A stretch of DNA of 64,000 nucleotides from an uncultured Gammaproteobacteria bacterium. GTDB taxonomy: Bacteria; Pseudomonadota; Gammaproteobacteria; Pseudomonadales; Pseudohongiellaceae. The DNA lies in contig CAJXUA010000002.1 in the NCBI GenBank assembly GCA_913060695.1, positions 240,448 to 304,447 on the forward strand. The letters are read 5' to 3'. Below, piece after piece: positions 25,253 to 33,803 of the stretch. The notes beneath the pieces were generated by a model that saw only the letters and a list, made by a program, of their open reading frames with translations, searched no databases and had not been told where the DNA came from. The position numbers and the translations under genes are program-made. Numbering within the stretch: the stretch's first letter is position 1; every line of letters starts with the position of its first letter.

Positions 25253-26077
25253 TTAGATAACCGCGTGGCGCACCTTGGCAGACACCCATTCCGAAAATAT
25301 AACAGTGGCGAAGATCAGGACGAAGACGGTGGCGACCTGCCCCCACGCTAGATTATTAATCGCCGCATTCATTTGCAATCCAATGCCTCCGGCACCCACC
25401 AGGCCAAGCACTGTGGACTCGCGAATATTGATGTCCCAACGGTAGACCGTAATACCGGCGAACGCTGGCATGATTTGCGGTAAGACCGAATAAGCCAACA
25501 CCTGCATTCTTCCGGCGCCGGTAGAGCTTACCGCCTCGACGGGAGTGGGATGAATCTCCTCGATCGCCTCGTAAAGCAACTTGCCCACGAAGCCGATGGA
25601 GCGTAGCGCAATTGCGATCATGCCCGCCAACAATCCTGGGCCCACGATAGTCACTAACAGTATCGCCCAGATCAGCGCATTTATAGAGCGCGAGCTTACA
25701 ATTATCGCGAGCGCGAAAGCCCGTAGGGAAGGATGAGGACTGGTGTTGCGCGCCGCGAGAAAGGCTAGTGGGAAGGCGATCAACACACCTAGCGCCGTTC
25801 CCACTGTCGCTATATTGAGGGTGTCCCATAATGGTAGTAGCAGCGAGCCAGTAATGGACCAGTCTGGGGGAATCATGCGCCCAATTAGACTAGCGGCTTG
25901 AATATGCGCATCGGACAGAAACTCCCATATGGTGTTATCGGAAATAATCTTCCAGCACAGCAGAAACAACATTAGCGCTAGGAAATAGCCGAACCAAATT
26001 AAGCGCTGTTGCAAGGGCTCGCGGCGCTGCCAAATGGGAGTGTCATTGACGATTTTTATAGGCATTAGGCTGTCCAT
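25253..26077 (-). CDS. phnE: Phosphonate/phosphite-type ABC permease, second PhnE
   Basis: 274 residues, about six membrane helices, with the permease EAA-type loop region EAIEEIHPTPVEAVSSTGAGRMQVLAYSVLPQ and the PhnE hallmark YRWDINIRESTVLGLVGAGGIGLQM. It pairs with the preceding PhnE to form the inner-membrane channel. The coding start at 26077 overlaps the upstream gene by 13 bases. An alternative in-frame ATG at 26065 forms a TAATG junction with the upstream stop and has GGAC about ten bases before it, so it may be the real start. Confidence 0.9.
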   Translation of the reverse strand: MDSLMPIKIVNDTPIWQRREPLQQRLIWFGYFLALMLFLLCWKIISDNTIWEFLSDAHIQAASLIGRMIPPDWSITGSLLLPLWDTLNIATVGTALGVLIAFPLAFLAARNTSPHPSLRAFALAIIVSSRSINALIWAILLVTIVGPGLLAGMIAIALRSIGFVGKLLYEAIEEIHPTPVEAVSSTGAGRMQVLAYSVLPQIMPAFAGITVYRWDINIRESTVLGLVGAGGIGLQMNAAINNLAWGQVATVFVLIFATVIFSEWVSAKVRHAVI

Positions 26078-26898
26078 TTGCGGACATAGCCCGACAGATA
26101 TTCACTCATTAATACGATGCCAATAATCACTAAGAGCACGGCGGCAGAGGTGTCGTAATCGTAGCGGTTGATTGAAGTGTTCAAGGTGGCCCCTATACCG
26201 CCAGCCCCTACGATACCGATCACCGCTGATTCGCGAAAGTTGATGTCGAGTCGATATAACGACAAGCCGATCAGACGCGGCATCACTTGTGGCTGTACCG
26301 CATAGTTGATCCACTGCAACCAAGAGGCTCCCGTGGCCCGGACTGCCTCCATCGGGTCGCGCTGCGCGTCCTCGATATCCTCGGCTAGTAGTTTCGCCAT
26401 GAAACCGATGGTCGCGAACGCGAGTGTCACTACGCCCGCAAGGGGCCCGAAACCAAACATCGCCACAAACAGGATCGCGATAATAATCTCTTGGAACGTG
26501 CGCGATAAAGCGATGATGGCGCGGCAGAAAAAATACACTGGCGTCGGCGCTATATTGCGGGCGGCGCCAAGACCAACGGGGATTGCCAATAGGATACCGA
26601 TCACGGTAGCGGCAAATGTCATGGTGAGACTCTCGCGCAAGCCTATCGCTATCTCGCCACCACGAGAGATGAAATCTGGCGTCAGGAAAGAGCCCATAAA
26701 CGCAAGGCCGCGATCCATGCCTTGGGCAACCCGCGACCAGTTGATGTCGACACTGAAATACAGCAAGACAAGATAGACGAGCACTGCTGCGTTGAGCCCC
26801 CAGCGCAAACTCGCATTGCTTATTTTTGGCTTTGGGCGCCAGCTACCACTCTTCGCGGCAAGCAGTCGCGGCTCTAACAACTGCGGAGACTGACTCAT
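26065..26898 (-). CDS. phnE: Phosphonate/phosphite-type ABC permease, first PhnE
   Basis: 277 residues with about six helices and the same signature as its neighbour ([58 protein letters not shown]). It forms a heteromeric channel with the following PhnE. It overlaps phnC by ATGA (26895-26898), a sign of translational coupling. Two phnE genes in tandem are usual in many phnDCEE importers. Confidence 0.91.
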   Translation of the reverse strand: MSQSPQLLEPRLLAAKSGSWRPKPKISNASLRWGLNAAVLVYLVLLYFSVDINWSRVAQGMDRGLAFMGSFLTPDFISRGGEIAIGLRESLTMTFAATVIGILLAIPVGLGAARNIAPTPVYFFCRAIIALSRTFQEIIIAILFVAMFGFGPLAGVVTLAFATIGFMAKLLAEDIEDAQRDPMEAVRATGASWLQWINYAVQPQVMPRLIGLSLYRLDINFRESAVIGIVGAGGIGATLNTSINRYDYDTSAAVLLVIIGIVLMSEYLSGYVRKWTA

Positions 26899-27722
26899 GG
26901 ATGCCCACCGAGTAGTGCTGCCTCAACATCTTGCTCTTTTGGCTTGGAGGTCTCTTCCTCGTCATCCCGCTTGTCGACACTCCAGTCCTCTTCACCGTAG
27001 ATGGTGGTGAGTATCTCAGGGCTTAAGCCGTCTGGGGCGCCGTCATAAACAATCTCCCCGGCGCGCAAACCAACGACGCGATGCACAAATTGCTGAGCGA
27101 GGGCGACATCGTGGATATTAATAATAGTCGCGAGGTTCTGCTCCTGACAAAGTTCGCAGATCAGGCGCATGATTTGCCGAGAAGTCTTCGGGTCGAGGCT
27201 CGCTGTGGGCTCGTCCACTAAGAGCAATTTTGGATTCTGCATAAGGGCTCTAGCAATACCAACGCGCTGCTTCTGCCCACCGGACAAGGCGTCGCCGCGT
27301 TTATCCAGCATGGTCTCTAGGCCAACTCGCTCCAGCAATTCAAAGGCTTGCTTGATGTCGCTTTCGGGGAATTTACGGAAGTAACTACGCCAGAACCCGA
27401 CATAGGCGAGTCGACCGGAGAGCACATTTTCCATGACCGAGAGCCGCTCAACCAAGGCGTAGTTCTGAAAGATCATGCCGATCTGGCGACGCGCCTGACG
27501 CAACCTGCCTCCACGAGCATTGCTGATGTCTTTAGAGTCTAATTCAATAGTGCCAGAGGTAGGTTCCACTAATCGATTAACACAGCGAATAAGAGTGCTC
27601 TTGCCCGCGCCCGACGGGCCGATGAGTGCTAGTACTTGGCCGGACGGGACCTCGAGATCGATATTATTGAGTGCAAGGTCGCCGGTGGCGTAGCGTTTCG
27701 TAAGTCCCTTCAATTTCAGCAT
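26895..27722 (-). CDS. phnC: Phosphonate/phosphite-type ABC ATPase
   Basis: 275 residues: Walker [11 protein letters not shown]-loop [19 protein letters not shown] (a PhnC trait), signature [15 protein letters not shown], Walker [14 protein letters not shown] and switch His in NIHDVALA. It powers import through the two PhnE permeases. The C-terminus carries an extra acidic tail ([19 protein letters not shown]) beyond the usual PhnC end. Stop and next start overlap as ATGA. It lies 74 bases after phnD with no terminator between. Confidence 0.94.
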   Translation of the reverse strand: MLKLKGLTKRYATGDLALNNIDLEVPSGQVLALIGPSGAGKSTLIRCVNRLVEPTSGTIELDSKDISNARGGRLRQARRQIGMIFQNYALVERLSVMENVLSGRLAYVGFWRSYFRKFPESDIKQAFELLERVGLETMLDKRGDALSGGQKQRVGIARALMQNPKLLLVDEPTASLDPKTSRQIMRLICELCQEQNLATIINIHDVALAQQFVHRVVGLRAGEIVYDGAPDGLSPEILTTIYGEEDWSVDKRDDEEETSKPKEQDVEAALLGGHP

Positions 27723-27796
27723 ATTGTTCTCATTATTCGACTAGCCTTTAGGGGCGAGTACAGTTTCTGCACCACTAAACAATCTGTAATTAACGC

Positions 27797-28756
27797 TCAG
27801 TCGCAGTTATAAATAGTGTTGTTCGCCTCATCAATCGTCCGCACCACCGCCCACTGCTCCTGATAGCTGATCGGCGTAAATTGCTCCATGCCAGCGTCGG
27901 CGAACTCTCGTTGCAGCGCCGTGCCCTCCCAGTCGAAGCTAAAGAAGGCATCCCGAATCTTGCCTGCTAAAATGGGATTCAAGTCATTGGATACGCCATA
28001 ACCCGTGGTGGGGAAGGTAGCGGATTTATAGATCGTTTTATAGTCAGCTGCATTGACCACATCCCGCGCTAGCATGCGGAACAAGACTTCATTGGCGATC
28101 GCGGCGGAGTCGTAGTCTTTGTTCACCACGCCGAGAATCGAGTTGTCGTGGCTGCCCGAATAGGCTGTCTTATAGTCGCTATCGGCCACATAATCGAACT
28201 CGGACTTCAACAGCGCAGAGGGCGCCTTGAAACCCGAATTAGATGTGGGCGAGGTGAAGGCGAGTGTGCGCCCCTGAAGATCAGCAATCGAGTCTATACC
28301 GCTGCCTGGATAGGTGATGATCTCCATTTGATAGCCGTAGCTACCATCTTTGGCCGACATCATGGCGAAGGGCACGAAACCCACGCAATTGACCGCTATC
28401 GGGGTTGAGCCGGTATTGAAGCCCGCCACATGTAAACGCCCCGCGCGCATAGCCTCTAACTGGGCCGCATTGGACTGAACCGGAAAGAACCGGACCTCTT
28501 TGCCTGTGAGGGCCTCGAGATGGTCGATGAACTCGTCCCAGACCTTCGAATACATCGCCGGGTCTTCGACTGGGGTATACGCGAATATTAAGACGCGTGG
28601 ATCGCGCCACTTGGCGGAGTCTGTAGGAGTATCGGCTACCAAGTCATCATTGGCATCGACATAGCGGGGAGAGAGTTCGGCGGCAGGCAGCATCAAACTC
28701 GCAGTCGAGCAAAATAGCCCGATCGCTAGCAAGCCTAGCCTCTTTTTGACTGTCAT
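27797..28756 (-). CDS. phnD: Phosphate/phosphite/phosphonate-type ABC substrate-binding protein
   Basis: Start placed at ATG 28756 (AAAGGGG upstream, signal peptide LLAIGLFCSTASLMLPAAE). About 319 residues. A type II periplasmic binding protein of the PhnD/PtxB group: RVLIFAYTPVEDPAMYSKVW, FFPVQSNAAQLEAMRAGRLHVAGFNTGSTP, LAFTSPTSNSGFKAPSALL and GSHDNSILGVVNKDYDSAAI. The ligand-contacting residues in this family come from the GSTP and SPTSNSG loops. Members bind phosphonates, phosphite, hypophosphite or methylphosphonate; the choice cannot be made by eye. No C-P lyase, phosphonatase or phosphite dehydrogenase (ptxD) is present in the window. Confidence 0.9.
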   Translation of the reverse strand: MTVKKRLGLLAIGLFCSTASLMLPAAELSPRYVDANDDLVADTPTDSAKWRDPRVLIFAYTPVEDPAMYSKVWDEFIDHLEALTGKEVRFFPVQSNAAQLEAMRAGRLHVAGFNTGSTPIAVNCVGFVPFAMMSAKDGSYGYQMEIITYPGSGIDSIADLQGRTLAFTSPTSNSGFKAPSALLKSEFDYVADSDYKTAYSGSHDNSILGVVNKDYDSAAIANEVLFRMLARDVVNAADYKTIYKSATFPTTGYGVSNDLNPILAGKIRDAFFSFDWEGTALQREFADAGMEQFTPISYQEQWAVVRTIDEANNTIYNCD

Positions 28757-28833
28757 TTCATATCCCCTTTTCTCAATAGCAAGCCAGATTATAGGGGAAT
28801 GCAGATGCAAGCGACACCGTGTCTTTTCCCGAC

Positions 28834-28846
28834 ATTTGTCACAAAT
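28834..28846. promoter_or_regulatory. Palindrome between phnD and DoxX genes, possible operator
   Basis: ATTTGTcACAAAT is a perfect 6+1+6 palindrome in the 174-base divergent gap. Position about 80 bases from each start fits a regulator shared by both promoters. It also gives a partial match to a Pho box on the plus strand, but not a convincing one. Confidence 0.3.
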
Positions 28847-28930
28847 TCGGCCTTACATACTCTACTAAGCAACGGGTCTAAGCCTTATTGGCAATACAAG
28901 CCCTTATCACTAGTATTCTTAGGAGTCACA

Positions 28931-29338
28931 ATGAGCAACAACACCTTATCTCTCCAACTGCCCCGCGCCTTACTCTCATTACGTTTAGGGGTTTTCATCG
29001 TCATGTTTATGTGGACCATAGAGAAGTTCGTAAACCCTAGTCACGCGACTGGAATCTTCGCGAGTTTCTATGGCATCGAGGGGCTCGGAGAGGGACTCGT
29101 ATTTGCTCTAGCATTCGCTGAACTTTTGATTGTCCTAGCCTTTGTTGCCGGTCTCTACAAACGCTGGACTTATGGCGCGATACTCCTTATACATGGCGCT
29201 ACAACACTAGTTTCTTGGAAATATTATCTTGGCTTTAGCAATATGCTGTTTTTTGCTGCCTGGCCTATGTTCGCCGCGTGCTACGCGCTATACGTTCTTC
29301 GCGACAGTGATACTTTGCTCACGTTAAAGCGCACCTAA
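28931..29338 (+). CDS. DoxX-like small membrane protein
   Basis: Start placed at ATG 28931 (AGGAG upstream); the reading frame is open further upstream but without support. 135 residues, four membrane helices in a row (LRLGVFIVMFMWTIEKF, GLVFALAFAELLIVLAFVAGLY, TYGAILLIHGATTLVSW, MLFFAAWPMFAACYALYVL) with the FVNPSHATGIFASFYG loop common in DoxX-like proteins. Function is not established; relatives are tied to thiol and redox homeostasis. It precedes a pirin gene by 33 bases, and the DoxX/pirin pairing recurs in Proteobacteria. Confidence 0.82.
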   Translation: MSNNTLSLQLPRALLSLRLGVFIVMFMWTIEKFVNPSHATGIFASFYGIEGLGEGLVFALAFAELLIVLAFVAGLYKRWTYGAILLIHGATTLVSWKYYLGFSNMLFFAAWPMFAACYALYVLRDSDTLLTLKRT

Positions 29339-29371
29339 TTTTCGAAAACCCCTCACGGAAAGAGTGGCCAG

Positions 29372-30073
29372 ATGATTACAATTCGCAATGCAAACGAGCG
29401 CGGCAAGGCAGATTTCGGCTGGCTTAAGTCTCAACACAGCTTCTCTTTCGGCGATTATTACGACCCCAAACACATGGGCTTCGGTGCCTTGCGCGTCATC
29501 AATCAGGACCGCGTGTCCCCTGGCGCCGGCTTCGACACTCATGGTCACCGCGACATGGAGATCCTCTCCTATGTAATAGAAGGGGAGTTGGAGCATAAAG
29601 ACAGTACTGGGACCGGCTCGGTCATACGCCCAGGAGACATTCAACGCATGAGTGCGGGCAGTGGCATTCGCCATAGCGAATTCAATCACTCAAAAAAGGC
29701 AGCAGTGCACTTCCTGCAGATCTGGATCGTACCCGCCGAGCAAGGCATTAAACCCGGTTACGAGCAGAAACAGTTCGGCGCGCAAGACCTGCGCAATAAG
29801 TTCACCTTAATTGCAGGACCGAAGGGAGGAGCGAACGCAGTGAAGATTCATCAAGATGCCAAGCTCTACGTTGGGATTCTAGATTCGGCGCAATCACACA
29901 CCACTAAGATCGCATCGGGGAGAGGTTTGTGGGTACAAGTCGTGAAGGGGAGCGTTACTGTAAACGACAAGACCCTAAAGGCCGGCGACGCCGCAGCAGT
30001 GGAGCAAGAGTCGAGCCTCAATATTACAGCCCGCGACGATGCAGAGGTTTTATTGTTCGACTTAGCACTTTAA
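29372..30073 (+). CDS. Pirin family protein
   Basis: 233 residues, bicupin. The N-terminal cupin has metal ligands in FDTHGHRDMEILSYVIEGELEHKD and SGIRHSEFNHS (two His, then His-X-Glu), as in pirins and YhhW-type quercetinases. The C-terminal cupin is shortened (ASGRGLWVQVVKGSVTVNDKTLKAGDAAAVEQESSLNI) and lacks ligands. Bacterial pirins may bind iron and dioxygenate flavonols or act as regulators; the natural substrate is unknown. Probably co-transcribed with the DoxX-like gene. Confidence 0.92.
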   Translation: MITIRNANERGKADFGWLKSQHSFSFGDYYDPKHMGFGALRVINQDRVSPGAGFDTHGHRDMEILSYVIEGELEHKDSTGTGSVIRPGDIQRMSAGSGIRHSEFNHSKKAAVHFLQIWIVPAEQGIKPGYEQKQFGAQDLRNKFTLIAGPKGGANAVKIHQDAKLYVGILDSAQSHTTKIASGRGLWVQVVKGSVTVNDKTLKAGDAAAVEQESSLNITARDDAEVLLFDLAL

Positions 30074-30100
30074 AGTCTTGGGGATTTTCTTAAACAAAAC

Positions 30101-30134
30101 TATGGCGCCTCAAGAAGAGACATGAGGCGCCATA
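30101..30134. terminator. Hairpin between pirin and helicase genes
   Basis: Perfect 12-base stem TATGGCGCCTCA (30101-30112) and complement (30123-30134), 10-base loop, between two converging genes. The minus-strand side runs into a T-rich stretch (AGTTTTGTTTAAG), so it best suits the helicase transcript; use by pirin is possible. Confidence 0.75.
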
Positions 30135-30139
30135 ATGTT

Positions 30140-32473
30140 CTACTCAGCCGGAGTTTTACCGGATGGACCGCGACGCTTACCTTTGTCTTTGTCCACTCGC
30201 TTACTCTTGGGCTTCTTCGGCTTGTCTTTCTTAGCAGCGCCATCGGGCAAAACTAGCTTGCCAGTCGGGCGAGCTGCCTTCTCACCAGGAACCTCTAGAT
30301 CGGGGAAGGTATCTAGCACTTCTCGAGTAATGTCCTTGCTCTGCGCGCCACGGAAGTTAGGCTTGCTAAAATCCGCCTTTTCCCCACGTGGTTTCTCATC
30401 TGCCGCTTTGCTAAATGCGGGTTTCTTGAAATCCGGCTTCTTGAACTCGTCCTTGCTCACTGCAGGCTTTTTGAAGGATTCTTTTTTAAAAGATTCTTTC
30501 TTGAATCCTTCCTTCTTAAAACCCTCTTTCTTGAATCCTTCTTTTTTCGGAGCCGGGCTTGTAGCGTTATCGGTCACACTTTTGTGTGCGGCGCGCTGCG
30601 GCTTAGCGACGGACTCGATCGCCAGAGGCTTGCTGCACACATGAGTCTTTTGCAGTATCTGCATAACTTCTTTGGGCATGCCGCCAGGTAGATCCACTGT
30701 GCAATAGTCGTCATAGATTCGAATGTGGCCGATGTAACGACCCTCGATCTCCGCCTCATTGGCTATGGCACCCACTACTTCGCGTGGCGTTACACCATCT
30801 TTATGGCCAACGTGGATGCGGAAGCGTTCCATCGGAATATCCGGATAGTCGCGCAATGGTTTAGCGCGACCATCGTCCGCGGGGCTGTGCTCACGGCGCG
30901 GTGATCGCGTAGGCGTGTCGTTGAACAAAGGCTCTTCGGTCAGGATATCTTGCAACTCATTATCGACAGGGACTCTACGCGGGGCACGCTCTGCCTGAGC
31001 TGGGCGCTCACTACGCTCAGGCCTAGCTTTGCGCTCGGGTCGAGCATTGGCTTCTGGGCTAGCGCGACGAGTGCTAGGCTCCTTGCGTCCTTGAGTATCG
31101 TTGTAGGCGAAGTTAGCGCGGTCGCTTCTTGGCGCTTCGCGGCCACTGTGGCTCGGCTCTAGAGGGCGATCCTTCTGTAGCAAATAGGCCATCGCCGCGG
31201 CGACGTGCTCTGGCGTGCACTCGTGCTCTTGCACAAGGTCCGCGACCAACTTATGGAAGAAGTCGAGCTTGCCATTGGTGATGGTCTCGGAGATGCCTTC
31301 TTTAAAGGCGGCGCTACGCTTCTCGATCAACTCGCCTCGCGTTGGCAGTTCCATCTGTGTGATTTTCTTTCGAGTTGTTTTCTCGATGGAGTTGAGCAAG
31401 CGACGCTCGCGCGGCGCAACAAACAGAATCGCCTTACCACTACGTCCTGCACGACCCGTACGGCCAATGCGGTGCACATAAGCCTCGTCGTCGTATGGAA
31501 TATCATAATTCATAACATGGCTAAGACGATCGACATCGAGACCACGAGCTGCCACGTCGGTCGCTACAAGAATATCGAGCTGACCGTTCTTTAACTGTTC
31601 AACCGTGCGCGAGCGAATAGTCTGATTCATGTCGCCATTCAATGGCGAGGCAGCGAAGCCGCGGGCGCTTAACTTCTCTGCCAGATCTACTGTGCTGGTC
31701 TTGGTGCGCACGAAGATCAGCATCGCGTCGAATTCTTCTACTTCCAGGATGCGTGTTAGCGCGTCGAGCTTACTAGTGCCTTGCACCAGCCAATAGAACT
31801 GCTCGATATCCTCGTTAGTTGAGATCGCGCTCTCTATGCGAATCTCTTGGGGGCTGTTCAGATACTTCGCGGCTACCGAGCGAATAGGGCCCGGCATGGT
31901 CGCAGAGAACAACGCAACCTGGCGTGACTTAGGCGTGTTCTCGAGTATGGACTCGACATCATCGATGAAGCCCATGCGGAGCATCTCGTCCGCTTCGTCC
32001 AGTACGAGAGTACTTAGCTGACTCAGGTCGAGAGTTTTGCGATTGAGATGGTCTAGCAATCGACCCGGCGTGCCAACAACGACGTGTGCGCCGCGACGCA
32101 AGGCAGAGAGTTGACGCCCCATATCTTGGCCGCCATAGATCGGGAGTACATGGAAACCTCGCATGCCAGCCGCATAGGTCTGGAAGGCCTCCGCCACTTG
32201 AATCGCCAATTCGCGTGTTGGACACAACACGAGGGCTTGGGTGTGTGACTTACTCAGGTCTATCTTGGCAAGTATCGGCAGCGCGAACGCCGCAGTTTTA
32301 CCAGTCCCAGTCTGGGCCATGCCCACCACATCCTGCCCTTGCAGAAGCACGGGAATAGTGGCCTGCTGGATAGGCGAGGGCTTTTCATACCCTACTTTGC
32401 TTAGAGTATCCTGCAGGTATTGGGGCAGATCGAGCTCAGCAAAGCTGAGTTCCGGACGGGTACTGGATGACAT
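30140..32473 (-). CDS. deaD: DEAD-box RNA helicase, DeaD/CsdA type, with lysine-rich repeat tail
   Basis: Start set at ATG 32473 (AAGG seven bases before) rather than the in-frame GTG 24 bases upstream. About 777 residues. The helicase core is complete: Q motif region SFAELDLPQYLQDTL, AQTGTGKTAAF, PTRELAIQ, DEAD, SAT, and HRIGRTGRAGR. An arginine-rich linker follows at about 465-560, then a DbpA-type RNA-binding domain (FRIHVGHKDGVTPREVVGAIANEAEIEGRYIG). The last 140 residues are low-complexity, with tandem FKKEG/FKKES units. It unwinds structured RNA in ribosome assembly, mRNA decay and cold adaptation. Single-gene transcript. Confidence 0.94.
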   Translation of the reverse strand: MSSSTRPELSFAELDLPQYLQDTLSKVGYEKPSPIQQATIPVLLQGQDVVGMAQTGTGKTAAFALPILAKIDLSKSHTQALVLCPTRELAIQVAEAFQTYAAGMRGFHVLPIYGGQDMGRQLSALRRGAHVVVGTPGRLLDHLNRKTLDLSQLSTLVLDEADEMLRMGFIDDVESILENTPKSRQVALFSATMPGPIRSVAAKYLNSPQEIRIESAISTNEDIEQFYWLVQGTSKLDALTRILEVEEFDAMLIFVRTKTSTVDLAEKLSARGFAASPLNGDMNQTIRSRTVEQLKNGQLDILVATDVAARGLDVDRLSHVMNYDIPYDDEAYVHRIGRTGRAGRSGKAILFVAPRERRLLNSIEKTTRKKITQMELPTRGELIEKRSAAFKEGISETITNGKLDFFHKLVADLVQEHECTPEHVAAAMAYLLQKDRPLEPSHSGREAPRSDRANFAYNDTQGRKEPSTRRASPEANARPERKARPERSERPAQAERAPRRVPVDNELQDILTEEPLFNDTPTRSPRREHSPADDGRAKPLRDYPDIPMERFRIHVGHKDGVTPREVVGAIANEAEIEGRYIGHIRIYDDYCTVDLPGGMPKEVMQILQKTHVCSKPLAIESVAKPQRAAHKSVTDNATSPAPKKEGFKKEGFKKEGFKKESFKKESFKKPAVSKDEFKKPDFKKPAFSKAADEKPRGEKADFSKPNFRGAQSKDITREVLDTFPDLEVPGEKAARPTGKLVLPDGAAKKDKPKKPKSKRVDKDKGKRRGPSGKTPAE
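30409..30547 (-). repeat. 15-base tandem repeats coding a lysine-rich tail in the helicase
   Basis: Codons here spell KKEGF three times, KKESF twice, then looser copies (KKPAV, FKKPDF, FKKPAF). The unit is 15 bases with period-matched drift. It encodes a basic, unstructured RNA-binding tail and may vary in copy number between strains. Confidence 0.85.
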
Positions 32474-32660
32474 TATCGGGCCTTGTACTGATGACACTAA
32501 TGGAAGAGTAAAGCACTGACGGATGAAACTGAATGCGGAACAGCGGCTGCAAATTCAAACGGGCAGCGATTATACGTCAAAATGGTCCCATCCGCATAGC
32601 ACGGCATAAAATCCACTATTTAGGGGTGAGCAGGCGCAGGCTAGGCCCGCGCCGACTGAC

Positions 32661-33710
32661 TCATTGCGCCTTAAGGAATTCGACTGCGCGGTCAGGAAAA
32701 TCCGTAAATACGCCATCAACATCGGCGTCGAAATAGAATATCTCCAGCATCTGCTCGAAGCTTTGTGCATAGGCAGGCACTTGCCCCGGATCGAGGCGGA
32801 AGGTATAGGGGTGCACCTGCATGCCATTGTCGTGAGCCAGTTTCACCAAGTCGCTAATCTTGGGTGCGTTACGGGCGGAGTCGCGATCCACGATCATCGA
32901 CTTTTCTGGCCCTATACCATCGGCGTAACGCGCGACCTCACGCATTCCATCAGCACTGAGCATCCATTCGTTTTCTTCCCCGCCTGAGAGCAAGGCCACG
33001 AGCTTGAGCTCGACACCGAGCTCTGGCATAAGTTGGTCGTGCATGCGCTTGAGTTCGTCGAATTCGAAAGTCTGTACAAACACCTTGTCGCTCTTGTTGC
33101 TATAGCCATATTGCTTGAGGACCGCCAGTACCGCCCGGCCTAGGTCTTTGCCCTCGGCCAAGTGGAAGCCCGGGGATTTAATCTCTGGGTAGATGCCCAC
33201 GTCGCGCCCTGTCGACTTATTCAAACCCTGCACAAACTCGATCTCTTGGGCCAATGTATGGACCTTGAAGATCGATTTGCCGGCGGGGAAACGTGATGGG
33301 TAGCCTACCTGCCTGTTCCCATCTTCTTCGGACATGCCTTCGGTGATGTCGAGGCTCAATATTTCTGCCAGCGTGAAGTCCACGGCATAGTGTCCACCAT
33401 CAGCGCGCGCCCGTCCTGGAAACTTGGCGGCAACGTCAGTCGTGCGATCTAGTGTGATGTCGTGAATGACGATCAATTGATCATCCTTGGTCATCACGAC
33501 GTCCTGCTCGACATAGTCAGCCCCCATCGCATAGGCCATCGCCTTGGCGGGCAGAGTGTGTTCGGGCAAATAGCCGCTGGCACCGCGGTGAGCAACGACT
33601 ACTTTAGCGTTAGACTGCGCTAGCGCGCTTGAGGAAATGGCGGCACCGAGCACTACACTCATGGCGATCGCTCCGATTGTTACGCGTTCGAAAAACTGGA
33701 AAGCTTGCAT
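32661..33710 (-). CDS. glpQ: Periplasmic glycerophosphodiester phosphodiesterase
   Basis: 349 residues, signal peptide ending SSALAQSN. GDPD TIM barrel with HRGASGYLPEHT, the metal-binding EQDVVMTKDDQLIVIHD and IYPEIKSPGFH, the long GlpQ-type insertion (DFTLAEILSLDITEGM), and a C-terminus with VDGVFTDFPDRAVEFL. It hydrolyses glycerophosphodiesters to sn-glycerol 3-phosphate and an alcohol, using calcium in GlpQ. It provides carbon and phosphate from lipid headgroups, fitting the phosphorus-scavenging features nearby, though no transporter gene adjoins it. A good ribosome site (AAGGA) supports ATG 33710. Confidence 0.93.
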   Translation of the reverse strand: MQAFQFFERVTIGAIAMSVVLGAAISSSALAQSNAKVVVAHRGASGYLPEHTLPAKAMAYAMGADYVEQDVVMTKDDQLIVIHDITLDRTTDVAAKFPGRARADGGHYAVDFTLAEILSLDITEGMSEEDGNRQVGYPSRFPAGKSIFKVHTLAQEIEFVQGLNKSTGRDVGIYPEIKSPGFHLAEGKDLGRAVLAVLKQYGYSNKSDKVFVQTFEFDELKRMHDQLMPELGVELKLVALLSGGEENEWMLSADGMREVARYADGIGPEKSMIVDRDSARNAPKISDLVKLAHDNGMQVHPYTFRLDPGQVPAYAQSFEQMLEIFYFDADVDGVFTDFPDRAVEFLKAQ

Positions 33711-33803
33711 GGAAATTCCTTGAATTGGCTTAGGGTTCGCAGACCTGATCCTATGTCAGCTGTGTGTCATCTATATTGCAGCACACCGGTATTGTAGGAG
33801 CTT

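Noticed and set aside
28823..28840. Pho box candidate upstream of the DoxX/phnD gap
   Set aside because: About 11 of 18 positions match CTGTCATAAATCTGTCAC; only the last half is good, too weak to call.
30409..30547. CRISPR-like repeat cluster
   Set aside because: Units are 15 bases, contiguous with no spacers and in frame with the helicase; they are coding repeats.
32474..32660. Possible GGCGC/GCGCC hairpin after the GDPD gene
   Set aside because: Five-base arms with an 11-base loop and no T-run; not enough for a terminator.
33793..33801. TGTAGGAGC, start of a REP arm
   Set aside because: Nine bases only, no palindrome follows; chance match.
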